Part shown: positions 7,548 through 14,580 of the stretch, one piece after another
Numbering within the stretch: position 1 is the first letter of the stretch
Layout: the number at the start of each line of letters is the position of its first letter
Assembly: GCA_964562375.1 (NCBI GenBank)
Contig: CAZLSW010000070.1
Coordinates: 1 to 17,293, forward strand
Length of the DNA stretch: 17,293 nucleotides
Origin: JAJPXC01 sp964562375
GTDB taxonomy: Bacteria > Bacteroidota > Bacteroidia > Bacteroidales > Muribaculaceae
Direction: 5' to 3'
Notes under the pieces: model-generated
The model's database searches: none
What the model was told of the DNA's origin: nothing
The model's input: the letters and a program-made list of their open reading frames with translations, nothing else
Made by a program: the position numbers and the translations under genes

Positions 7548-7922
7548 ATGGGCTGGAAGAAACTAATCATGGGCGAGAAGATGCCCGACAAGAACGACCC
7601 GAAGTATGCCGAACGCCGCGAGCGAGAGCTGGAGGCCGGCCGCAAGACCTGCCGATGGCTAAAGCTGGACAAGCTCGCCGCCAAGATACAGGCATTTGCC
7701 AGCGACAGCCCCAAGCTGTTCCTCGGCTTGGTGTTTGGCATCGTCATCTTCTGCTTCACCTATAACTGCTGGTGCCTCTACCGCTTCTGTAACCGTCCCG
7801 CGCGCCCGGCGCAGACAGCAGTCCAGGCGCAGGAGGATATGCTGCGGGAGCTGGAGCGGCTACCCGTTATCACGGATTCTATAATCTCTGACTATCATGA
7901 CAATAAACTGGAGCAAGATTAA
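7548..7922 (+). CDS. traL: TraL-like small membrane protein of the tra operon
   Basis: This is a 124-residue protein with a charged N-terminus rich in Lys, Arg and Glu (residues 1-45), one membrane segment at about 56-80 (SPKLFLGLVFGIVIFCFTYN), and a short periplasmic tail. TraL proteins are small and poorly conserved, so the assignment rests on size, the single membrane segment and position between traK and traM. The ATG comes 2 bases after the traK stop. The 3' end overlaps the traM start by 26 bases, suggesting translational coupling. Its biochemical role in the conjugation channel is not known. Confidence 0.75.
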   Translation: MGWKKLIMGEKMPDKNDPKYAERRERELEAGRKTCRWLKLDKLAAKIQAFASDSPKLFLGLVFGIVIFCFTYNCWCLYRFCNRPARPAQTAVQAQEDMLRELERLPVITDSIISDYHDNKLEQD

Positions 7923-9096
7923 CTGGAAGCAGCCGAAGTATGTGCTCCCGGCAATCCTCTACCTCCCCCTGATCGGCGTGGGCTACCTCTTCATCGACCT
8001 TTTCCAGACTGATAAGGCCGAGGTGGCCACTACGCTGCAGACCACGGAATATCTCAACCCGACGCTGCCGGAGGCGCGGCTGCGCGACGACGGCATCGGT
8101 GGCAAGCGCGAGAACATGGCACGGTCATACGGGCAGATCCAGGACTACAGCGCCGTGGAGAGCATCAATCAGAACGAGGAGGACGTCACGGAGCAGTACA
8201 ACTCGAAGTACACCGAGGAAGACCTGGCAATGCTGGCGGCCGACGCCGAGGCGCGTCAAGCCGAGATGGAGCGCATACAGGCCATGCAGGACCGACTGGA
8301 GCATAGTGCGGCCACGGCCGATGCGATGGCCGGCGACGACCCCATGCTTATGCTCTCGGAGGAGGAGCGGCTGATGGCTGCCAACCGCCGTCAGAGCGAG
8401 GCTCTCGACGAGCTCAATGCAGCGCTGGCTTCTGCGCGCCAGAAGGGCCAGGAGGCTGTAGAAACAGTCACGGGGACAGTCGAGGCACCTGTCAAAACCG
8501 AGAATGCTGTCACAGTTCCCGGCGATGACGAGCAGGCCGGGAAGGTGGTGAAGAAGCTGTCGCTCTCCAGCGACTACTTCCACACCATCTGCGAGAACGA
8601 CCCCGAGCCGAACCTCATCAAGGCCATCATCGACGAAGACATAAAGGCCGTCGAGGGCTCGCGTGTGCGCCTGCGCCTGCTCGACGATGTGGAGATCGAC
8701 GGCACGGTCATCGCCAAGGGCACCTACTTCTACGCCACTATGTCGGGCTTCGGCCAGCAGCGCGTCAAGGGGTCGATACAGTCGATGCTCGTGCATGACG
8801 AACTGGTAAAGGTCAACCTCTCGATCTACGACACCGACGGCCTGGAGGGGCTGTACGTGCCGCAGAGCCAGTTCCGCGAGACCACCAAGGACATTGCCAG
8901 CGGCGCCATGTCAAACTCGATGACCGTCAACTCCGGCGGCTACGACAACAGCTTCACGCAGTGGGGCATGCAGTCGCTCCAGAACGCCGTCACCAAGACC
9001 ACCGACGCCATCTCGAAGGCTATCAAGAAAAACAAGGCCAAGCTCAAGTACGGCACATTCGTCTACTTGGTCAACGGCAAAGAGACACGTAACTGA
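7897..9096 (+). CDS. traM: Conjugative transposon protein TraM (VirB10-like)
   Basis: TraM is the VirB10-like scaffold that links inner and outer membranes in the conjugation channel. The 399-residue protein has one N-terminal membrane segment (about 15-36, YVLPAILYLPLIGVGYLFID). A charged, Ala/Glu/Gln-rich periplasmic linker, probably partly coiled coil, spans about 90-215 (repeated AEARQAEMERIQAMQDRLE-like pattern). The C-terminal TraM domain runs from about 222 to the end, with SRVRLRLLDDVEIDGTVIAKG and a VKVNLSIYDTDGLEGLYVP segment. The ATG at 7897 lies inside the 3' end of traL in another frame. traN follows after 7 bases. The length is close to the family norm and the gene looks intact. 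Confidence 0.93.
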   Translation: MTINWSKINWKQPKYVLPAILYLPLIGVGYLFIDLFQTDKAEVATTLQTTEYLNPTLPEARLRDDGIGGKRENMARSYGQIQDYSAVESINQNEEDVTEQYNSKYTEEDLAMLAADAEARQAEMERIQAMQDRLEHSAATADAMAGDDPMLMLSEEERLMAANRRQSEALDELNAALASARQKGQEAVETVTGTVEAPVKTENAVTVPGDDEQAGKVVKKLSLSSDYFHTICENDPEPNLIKAIIDEDIKAVEGSRVRLRLLDDVEIDGTVIAKGTYFYATMSGFGQQRVKGSIQSMLVHDELVKVNLSIYDTDGLEGLYVPQSQFRETTKDIASGAMSNSMTVNSGGYDNSFTQWGMQSLQNAVTKTTDAISKAIKKNKAKLKYGTFVYLVNGKETRN

Positions 9097-9103
9097 TCCC
9101 ATC

Positions 9104-9940
9104 ATGAATAAGCCAATCATTGCATTTCTGCTGGGCGCGACGGCGATGGCCGCGACAGCCCAGAACACCTACAACGAACTGGAACTGCTCACCGTCAACG
9201 AGCAGGTGACGACCGTCATCACGGCCACGGAGCCTATCCGCTTCGTCGACATCTCGACCGACAAGGTCGCCGGTGACCAGCCCATCAACAACACTGTCCG
9301 GCTCAAGCCGAAGGAAGCAGGCCATGTCGACGGCGAATGCCTGGCCATCGTCACCATCGTCACCGAGCGTTACCGCACGCAGTACGCGCTGCTCTATACC
9401 ACGCGCCTGACTGAGGCCGTGACCGACAAGGTGATACAGCCCGAGGAGAAGCAGGCCTACACCAACCCGGCGGTGTCGATGTCGACCGAGGACATGTACG
9501 CCTTCGCGCGGCGCATCTGGAACTCGCCGGCGCGTTACCGCAACGTGTCGAACAAGGCCCACCGCATGGTGATGCGCCTGAACAACATCTACGCCGTCGG
9601 CGACTACTTCTTCATCGACTTCTCGGTGGAGAACAAGACCAACGTGCGCTTCGACATCGACGAGATCCGAGTGAAGCTCGCCGACAAGAAGGTGTCGAAG
9701 GCCACCAACGCCCAGGTCGTGGAGATTGAGCCTACGCTGATGCTTGAGCCCGCGAAGTCGTTCCTGCACGGCTACCGCAACGTCGTCGTAGTCAAGAAGA
9801 TGACCTTCCCCAACGACAAGGTGCTGACCATCGAGATGAGCGAGGAGCAGATCTCGGGGCGCACCATCTGCCTGAACCTCGACTACGAGGACGTGCTATC
9901 GGCCGACTCGTTCAACCACATTCTGCTGAAGGAGGACTGA
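9104..9940 (+). CDS. traN: Conjugative transposon protein TraN (VirB9-like)
   Basis: TraN (DUF4138 family) is the VirB9-like outer-membrane-associated part of the channel core. The 278-residue product has a signal peptide (MNKPIIAFLLGATAMAATAQ, cleavage probably at or just before the Gln). A beta-rich N-terminal domain follows, with VTTVITATEPIRFVDISTDKV. The C-terminal half has YAVGDYFFIDFSVENKTNVR-type wording and KSFLHGYRNVVVVKKMTFP, both typical of TraN. It lies between traM (7-base gap) and traO (1-base gap). It looks complete. Confidence 0.93.
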   Translation: MNKPIIAFLLGATAMAATAQNTYNELELLTVNEQVTTVITATEPIRFVDISTDKVAGDQPINNTVRLKPKEAGHVDGECLAIVTIVTERYRTQYALLYTTRLTEAVTDKVIQPEEKQAYTNPAVSMSTEDMYAFARRIWNSPARYRNVSNKAHRMVMRLNNIYAVGDYFFIDFSVENKTNVRFDIDEIRVKLADKKVSKATNAQVVEIEPTLMLEPAKSFLHGYRNVVVVKKMTFPNDKVLTIEMSEEQISGRTICLNLDYEDVLSADSFNHILLKED

Positions 9941-9941
9941 C

Positions 9942-10490
9942 ATGGACACTACCCGTTACGAATACAAGCCGAGCCTCCGCCGCACGGCCATCCTCCTGAT
10001 AGTGGTGGCCGCGCTGGCCATCCTCAGCTCGGTGCACGTCACTGCCTCCGACCACCGGTCGCGGCTGTCGCTCGGCATCGGTGCGCTGTATGAGAAGGGC
10101 TTCGACGCGACCCTCAGCTATGAGTATGAGACCAGCTACCACAATGCCTGGGAGTTCTTCGGCAACTACTACTTCAAGTGGGACGAGTGCGAGAGCTGCG
10201 GCCACGTCTGCCCCGAATCGTTCTGGAAGAATTACCGCACCTGGGGCGTCGGTGCGGCCTACAAGCCCTGCGTGTGGCGCGGCCGCAACAGCCACGGCAA
10301 CCTGCGCATCGGCGGCTCGCTCGGCTCGGACCTCCACAAGGTACTCGGCGGCGTACACCTGGGCTATGAGCACGACTACGCCCTGCGCGGCGGCTGGCAG
10401 CTGTTCTGGCAGGTCAAGACCGACTTCATGATCAAAGGCGAGGACTGGTTCCGCACGGGCGTGGTCCTCGGCGTAAAGCTCCCCCTGTAA
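9942..10490 (+). CDS. traO: Conjugative transposon protein TraO
   Basis: TraO is a small envelope protein conserved in Bacteroidales conjugative transposons. The 182-residue protein has an N-terminal hydrophobic stretch (about 14-32, TAILLIVVAALAILSSVHV) that could be a signal peptide or anchor. After it comes a glycine- and aromatic-rich region of short alternating strands ending in WFRTGVVLGVKLPL, consistent with a small outer-membrane beta-barrel. A cysteine cluster (CESCGHVC, around residue 84) is notable and could form disulfides in the periplasm. It follows traN by 1 base and precedes a lipoprotein gene by 3 bases. The exact role in conjugation is not established. Confidence 0.88.
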   Translation: MDTTRYEYKPSLRRTAILLIVVAALAILSSVHVTASDHRSRLSLGIGALYEKGFDATLSYEYETSYHNAWEFFGNYYFKWDECESCGHVCPESFWKNYRTWGVGAAYKPCVWRGRNSHGNLRIGGSLGSDLHKVLGGVHLGYEHDYALRGGWQLFWQVKTDFMIKGEDWFRTGVVLGVKLPL

Positions 10491-10493
10491 GCT

Positions 10494-11138
10494 ATGAGAA
10501 AGTTAGCATACCTCTTCCTGCTGATGCTCGGTCTGGGCATCATGACCTCGTGCGACGAGCACCGTGACTTCCCCGACACGTCGATGAAGATAGGCCATGT
10601 GCTGTGCACCGACGGCAGGATACTACCGCTGGAGCAAGTCGGCTCGCGCGAGCCTATCGGCGTGGTGTTCCGCGTCAATCAGTCGGACGGCGAGGGCACG
10701 GCCTACGCAGTCTATATCCGCGACCTGGAGCCGGTGGCGTTCACCGACTCGCTGGGCGTGGCGCAGGGGACGTCGGCTGACGTCACTGCACATGACGGTA
10801 ACTCGAATACCTATGCCCTGTACTCAAATACGGCAGTCAACTCCCCGCTCGCGCAGCAGGTCTTCGACATGTGGCGCTACGGTCAGTCGGCCTACATCCC
10901 CTCGGTGGCGCAGATGCAGTTCCTGAACGCCGCCTTGTCGCAAATCAACCCAGTCCTGGTGGCCATCGGCGGTGAAGCTCTGCCAGCCGATGGCACGGAC
11001 TGCTGGTACTGGACGTCGACAGAGGTCCAGGGACAGGAAAACGACAAGGCTTGGCTGTACTCACTCGGCAGCGGCGCCATGCAGGAAACGCCGAAGGACC
11101 AGTGCCACCGCTCGCGGCCTATAATCACCGTCTACTAA
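10494..11138 (+). CDS. Lipoprotein with a FISUMP/DUF1566-like domain, in the tra operon
   Basis: This 214-residue protein begins with a lipoprotein signal (MRKLAYLFLLMLGLGIMTSC, lipid-attached Cys20). The mature part includes a LCTDGRILPLEQ opening, an AYIPSVAQMQFLNAALSQI segment, and DCWYWTSTEVQGQENDKAWLY near the end, closing with RSRPIITVY. This order (an opening tied to 'via this site make a change', then sequence numbers, then a WTST..W.Y block near an R.RPI end) resembles the DUF1566/Lcl-C-like and FISUMP fold seen on many Bacteroidales surface lipoproteins. It is encoded 3 bases after traO and 6 bases before the coupling ATPase, so it is probably made with the channel. It occupies the place where other Bacteroides elements carry traP/traQ. 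A surface role at the mating contact is inference. Confidence 0.7.
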   Translation: MRKLAYLFLLMLGLGIMTSCDEHRDFPDTSMKIGHVLCTDGRILPLEQVGSREPIGVVFRVNQSDGEGTAYAVYIRDLEPVAFTDSLGVAQGTSADVTAHDGNSNTYALYSNTAVNSPLAQQVFDMWRYGQSAYIPSVAQMQFLNAALSQINPVLVAIGGEALPADGTDCWYWTSTEVQGQENDKAWLYSLGSGAMQETPKDQCHRSRPIITVY

Positions 11139-11144
11139 GCGCCT

Positions 11145-13367
11145 ATGGAGGAGAGCAAAGACCTGCAACGGGCGTACAAGATTTTCCGGGGAGCGATATA
11201 TGTGACGCTCCTGCTGGAGTTCTTCGAGTTTGCCGTCGACCCCGCGCGCCTTGACTTCTGGAACGGCATCGTCTGCGACCTGCACGACCGCATCAAGACG
11301 TGGCTCATCTACCGCGACGGCAACCTCGTCTACTGCAAGCTGGCGACGCTGCTGCTCGTGGCCATCACCTGCGTGGGCACGCGCAACCGCAAGAAGCTGG
11401 AGATGCGGTGGAAGACGATGGTCATCATCCCGCTGGCCGTCGGCCTGGCGCTCATCGCCGCATCGGTGTGGCTGTTCCAACAGCAGTGGGAGCCGCGCAT
11501 ATGGTGGTTCTGGCTGAGCCTGTGGCTCTACATGCTGTGCTCGGTAGTGGGCGTTATACTCGTCCACTGCGCCGGCGACAACATCTCAAAGTTCCTCAAA
11601 GAGGGGCTGCTCAAGGACCGCTTCAACCTCGAGAACGAGTCGTTCGAGCAGTGCCAGGAGAAGGTGGAGACTCCATACTCGGTGAACATTCCGATGCGTT
11701 TCTACTTCAAGGGTAAGTTCCGCAAGGGGTGGATCAACCTCGTCAACCCGTTCCGCGGTTCGTGGGTGGTCGGTACGCCCGGCTCGGGCAAGACGTTCTC
11801 CATCATCGAGCCGTTCATCCGACAGCACTCGGCGAAGGGCTTCGCGATGGTGGTCTACGACTACAAGTTCCCGACGCTGGCCACCAAGCTCTACTACCAC
11901 TATCTGAAGAACGTCAAGGAGGGGAAGGCGCCTAAAGGCTGCCGCTTCTCCATCATCAACTTCGTGGACGTGGAGTACAGCCGTCGCGTCAACCCGATTC
12001 AGGCCAAGTACATTCCCAACCTTGCCGCTGCCTCCGAGACGGCCGAGACGCTGCTGGAGAGCCTTCAGAAGGGCAAGAAGGAGGGCGGTGGCGGCTCTGA
12101 CCAGTTCTTCCAGACATCGGCCGTCAACTTCCTCGCAGCGTGCATCTACTTCTTCGTCAACTACAAGCGGATGCCCTATGACAAGGACGGTCACCGTCTG
12201 TATCCCCAGATGCGCCAGGAGATGATCACCACCATCGACAACAAGACCGGCATGCCGATGTCGATGATGGTGGAGAAGCCCACCGGGCTGGTGTTCGAGG
12301 ATGCAGCGATGACCGTGCCCGTCGAGCCTGCCTACTGGCTCGGCCAGTACAGCGACATGCCGCACATCCTCTCCTTCCTCAACGAGAACTACCAGACCAT
12401 CTTCGAGGTGCTACAGACCGACAATGAGGTCGCCCCGCTCCTCGGCCCCTTCCAGACCGCCCTGAAAAACAAGGCGATGGAGCAGTTAGAGGGGATGATA
12501 GGCACGCTGAGAGTGTATGTTAGTCGCCTGGCTACCAAGGAGTCATATTGGATTTTCCACAAGGACGGTGACGATTTTGACCTCAAGGTGAGCGACCCGA
12601 AGAACCCGAGCTATCTGCTCATTGCCAACGACCCTGAGATGGAGAGCATTATCGGGGCGCTGAACGCGCTTATCCTCAACCGACTGGTGACGCGCGTCAA
12701 CACAGGTCAGGGCAAGAACGTGCCGGTCAGCATCATCGTCGACGAGCTGCCGACGCTCTATTTCCACAAGATAGACCGACTCATCGGCACGGCGCGCTCC
12801 AACAAGGTCAGCGTCACTCTCGGCTTCCAGGAGCTGCCGCAGCTCGAAGCCGATTATGGCAAGGTAGGCATGCAGAAGATCATCACAACCGTCGGCAATG
12901 TTGTCAGCGGCTCGGCACGCGCCAAGGAGACGCTGGAGTGGCTCAGCAACGACATCTTCGGCAAGGTGGTGCAATTGAAGAAGGGTGTGACCATCGACCG
13001 CGAGAAAACTTCCATCAACCTCAACGAGAACCTCGACAACCTGGTGCCCGCGTCGAAGATTTCCGATATGGCCACCGGTTGGATCTGCGGGCAGGTGGCG
13101 CGCGACTTCACAAAGACTAAGACCGGTCTGCGCGGCTCGATGGACATTCAGGAGGCCGAGGAGTTCCGCACCACGAAGTTCTTCTGCAAGACCGACTTCG
13201 ACATGGACGAGATCAAGCGCGAGGAGGCCGGGTACGTCGACCTGCCGAAGTTCTACCACTTCCCCTCGCGCGAGGCCCGCGAGCGCATCCTCTACGACAA
13301 CTTCATCCAGGTCAACAAAGACATCAAGAGCATGATTGACGAAATCTTCCGAAAACCATCCGCATGA
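11145..13367 (+). CDS. mobC: Type IV coupling ATPase (MobC/TraG, VirD4 family)
   Basis: This is the coupling protein that passes the relaxase-DNA complex to the conjugation channel, using ATP. The 740-residue protein has three hydrophobic segments near the N-terminus (about 64-78, 92-111 and 119-142), which anchor it in the inner membrane. The ATPase domain follows, with Walker A GTPGSGKT at 210-217 and Walker B VSIIVDELPT at 528-537 (Asp533-Glu534). A glutamine-containing VTLGFQELPQLEADYG motif follows it. Length and layout match the VirD4/TraG-type proteins called MobC in Bacteroidales elements; naming in databases alternates between MobC and TraG. It begins 6 bases after the lipoprotein gene, and its TGA overlaps the next ATG in an ATGA. 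No relaxase gene lies in this window. Confidence 0.93.
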   Translation: MEESKDLQRAYKIFRGAIYVTLLLEFFEFAVDPARLDFWNGIVCDLHDRIKTWLIYRDGNLVYCKLATLLLVAITCVGTRNRKKLEMRWKTMVIIPLAVGLALIAASVWLFQQQWEPRIWWFWLSLWLYMLCSVVGVILVHCAGDNISKFLKEGLLKDRFNLENESFEQCQEKVETPYSVNIPMRFYFKGKFRKGWINLVNPFRGSWVVGTPGSGKTFSIIEPFIRQHSAKGFAMVVYDYKFPTLATKLYYHYLKNVKEGKAPKGCRFSIINFVDVEYSRRVNPIQAKYIPNLAAASETAETLLESLQKGKKEGGGGSDQFFQTSAVNFLAACIYFFVNYKRMPYDKDGHRLYPQMRQEMITTIDNKTGMPMSMMVEKPTGLVFEDAAMTVPVEPAYWLGQYSDMPHILSFLNENYQTIFEVLQTDNEVAPLLGPFQTALKNKAMEQLEGMIGTLRVYVSRLATKESYWIFHKDGDDFDLKVSDPKNPSYLLIANDPEMESIIGALNALILNRLVTRVNTGQGKNVPVSIIVDELPTLYFHKIDRLIGTARSNKVSVTLGFQELPQLEADYGKVGMQKIITTVGNVVSGSARAKETLEWLSNDIFGKVVQLKKGVTIDREKTSINLNENLDNLVPASKISDMATGWICGQVARDFTKTKTGLRGSMDIQEAEEFRTTKFFCKTDFDMDEIKREEAGYVDLPKFYHFPSREARERILYDNFIQVNKDIKSMIDEIFRKPSA

Positions 13368-13879
13368 AGCATATCCTATCCGTTCTTCTCTTTCTGGCCG
13401 CGCTGACGGCTACGGCCAAGCCCATCGACGCGGAAGCTTCGCTCATGGCGATGCCTCCTTTCGAGCGTGCCGTAGCCATCATCAAGCACTACGAGACTCT
13501 CCACGTAGGCAAGGGCCAGTATATAGGCTACGGCCATCTCATTCAGCCGGGAGAGCCGTACCGTCGTAACCAATCACTAACTCCGGCGCAGGCCGACGCG
13601 CTGCTGCGCCAGGACCTGCTGAAGTTCTGCGCGTCGTTCCGCCAGTTCGGCAAGGACAGCCTGCTGCTGGCAACCCTCGCGTACAATGTTGGGCCTGGCA
13701 CGCTGTTGGGCTACAAGGGTCACCCCAAGAGCACGCTTGTGCGCAAGTTCGAGGACGGCGAGCGCGACGCCTCCGTGCTCCAGCCGCTCTATGCCCGTTT
13801 CAGCCGCTATAAGGGACGGCCGCACCGCCTGCTGCGCCTGCGCCGTCTCGTCGAGTTCCATCTCCTTTACCAACCCTGA
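13364..13879 (+). CDS. GH24-like lysozyme of the conjugation operon
   Basis: This is a predicted exported muramidase of 171 residues that would locally cut peptidoglycan so the channel can cross it. A signal peptide covers about residues 1-18 (MKHILSVLLFLAALTATA). The phage-lysozyme (GH24) pattern is visible: IIKHYETLH with the likely catalytic Glu44, YIGYGH at 53-58, SLTPAQADALLRQDL at 71-85, and ATLAYNVGPG at 103-112. The acidic residue and threonine that complete the Glu-Asp-Thr set of T4-type enzymes are not evident (YIGYGH in place of TIGYGH). This may be normal for tra-linked versions or may affect activity. It overlaps the coupling ATPase by 4 bases and precedes the next gene by 6 bases. 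Confidence 0.85.
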   Translation: MKHILSVLLFLAALTATAKPIDAEASLMAMPPFERAVAIIKHYETLHVGKGQYIGYGHLIQPGEPYRRNQSLTPAQADALLRQDLLKFCASFRQFGKDSLLLATLAYNVGPGTLLGYKGHPKSTLVRKFEDGERDASVLQPLYARFSRYKGRPHRLLRLRRLVEFHLLYQP

Positions 13880-13885
13880 CCTCCT

Positions 13886-14428
13886 ATGTCGATACTCAAG
13901 ATATTCAAGCGTGGCACCGACGGCGCCGTCGTGCAAGAACCCGCACCCATAAAGAAGCCGCGCCGTTCCAAGCAGGCAGAGCGCCTGACGGCTCTCGAAA
14001 CCCAGATGGTCACCATGACCACCCAACTGGGCGAACTGACCGCGGCCATAAAACAGCAGCACAAGCCGGCGCCAGCCGCCGAGAAACCTCGCATGGTGGT
14101 CAAAGTCCCCTTCAGGTCGTGGCTCCGCTCAGTCTGGGACTCCATGCCGGTGGTCATCCTTCGGCGCACCCTCCCGGCGAGCCTCTTCGTCATATCGGTC
14201 TACCTCCTCATCCTTACCTGCCTCGACAACGCCCGCCTCCAGCGCGACCTCGCCGTCCAGCGCACCGAGCTCGCCAAATACCGAACCCTCCGCCAGTGGT
14301 GCCTCACCGACCCCGCCTTCCGCCGCCACCTCATCGAGCTCGACCACCTCTACGCCGACACCCTCACCGCCGCCCCCTCCATCCACTCCCTCGAAAGCTA
14401 TCTCGAAGCAAAGGGCGAAGCGAAATGA
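13886..14428 (+). CDS. Coiled-coil single-pass membrane protein, last gene of the tra operon
   Basis: I do not recognise a named family. The 180-residue protein has a basic N-terminus (KKPRRSKQ at 23-30), and a short coiled coil (about 31-56, AERLTALETQMVTMTTQLGEL). A Pro/Ala linker follows, then a membrane segment (about 94-113, TLPASLFVISVYLLILTCL), then a second heptad-rich region (about 114-136, NARLQRDLAVQRTELAKYR) and a helical tail. It starts 6 bases after the lysozyme gene and is probably its operon partner. An accessory conjugation role, such as anchoring or controlling the lysozyme, is inferred from position only. The codon use is as GC-rich as that of the preceding tra genes. Confidence 0.75.
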   Translation: MSILKIFKRGTDGAVVQEPAPIKKPRRSKQAERLTALETQMVTMTTQLGELTAAIKQQHKPAPAAEKPRMVVKVPFRSWLRSVWDSMPVVILRRTLPASLFVISVYLLILTCLDNARLQRDLAVQRTELAKYRTLRQWCLTDPAFRRHLIELDHLYADTLTAAPSIHSLESYLEAKGEAK

Positions 14429-14524
14429 TGCTGTAAAGCATAGCCGAAAGACCAAATTGTATCGCTCTCAGTATTCGGCAGACATTCAACTGATAGAGAA
14501 CTCAAAAAAATTGGTGTGGGAGTG

Positions 14525-14575
14525 AAAATTTTTGGCCAAAAAGGGTTCTGTTTTCGATTTTTTAACCTAACTTTG
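14525..14575 (+). promoter_or_regulatory. Promoter of leader copy A with upstream palindrome
   Basis: TAACTTTG at 14568-14575 matches the Bacteroidetes -7 consensus and is identical to the octamer before leader copy B. A TTCTG at 14546-14550, 17 bases upstream, is the only candidate for a -33 element and is weak. A perfect 14-bp palindrome TTTTTGGCCAAAAA lies at 14529-14542 inside AAAATTTTTGGCCAAAAA. A close relative, AAAATTTTCGGCAAAAA, lies upstream of copy B (minus strand, 3284 to 3268). The palindrome could bind a regulator. The rest of the gap after the tra operon (14429-14524) shows no gene or clear terminator. Confidence 0.6.
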
Positions 14576-14580
14576 CCTGC

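Noticed and set aside
7100..12365. Several long alternative frames in the tra genes (for example antisense frames of 220-260 codons)
   Set aside because: High GC content with few stop codons produces long shadow frames. Their products are rich in Arg, Val, His and Ala without domain features, while the tra frames are recognisable.
14529..14542. TTTTTGGCCAAAAA as an intrinsic terminator for the tra operon
   Set aside because: The stem would be mostly A-T pairs with no real loop and no following T run. It fits an operator-like palindrome better.
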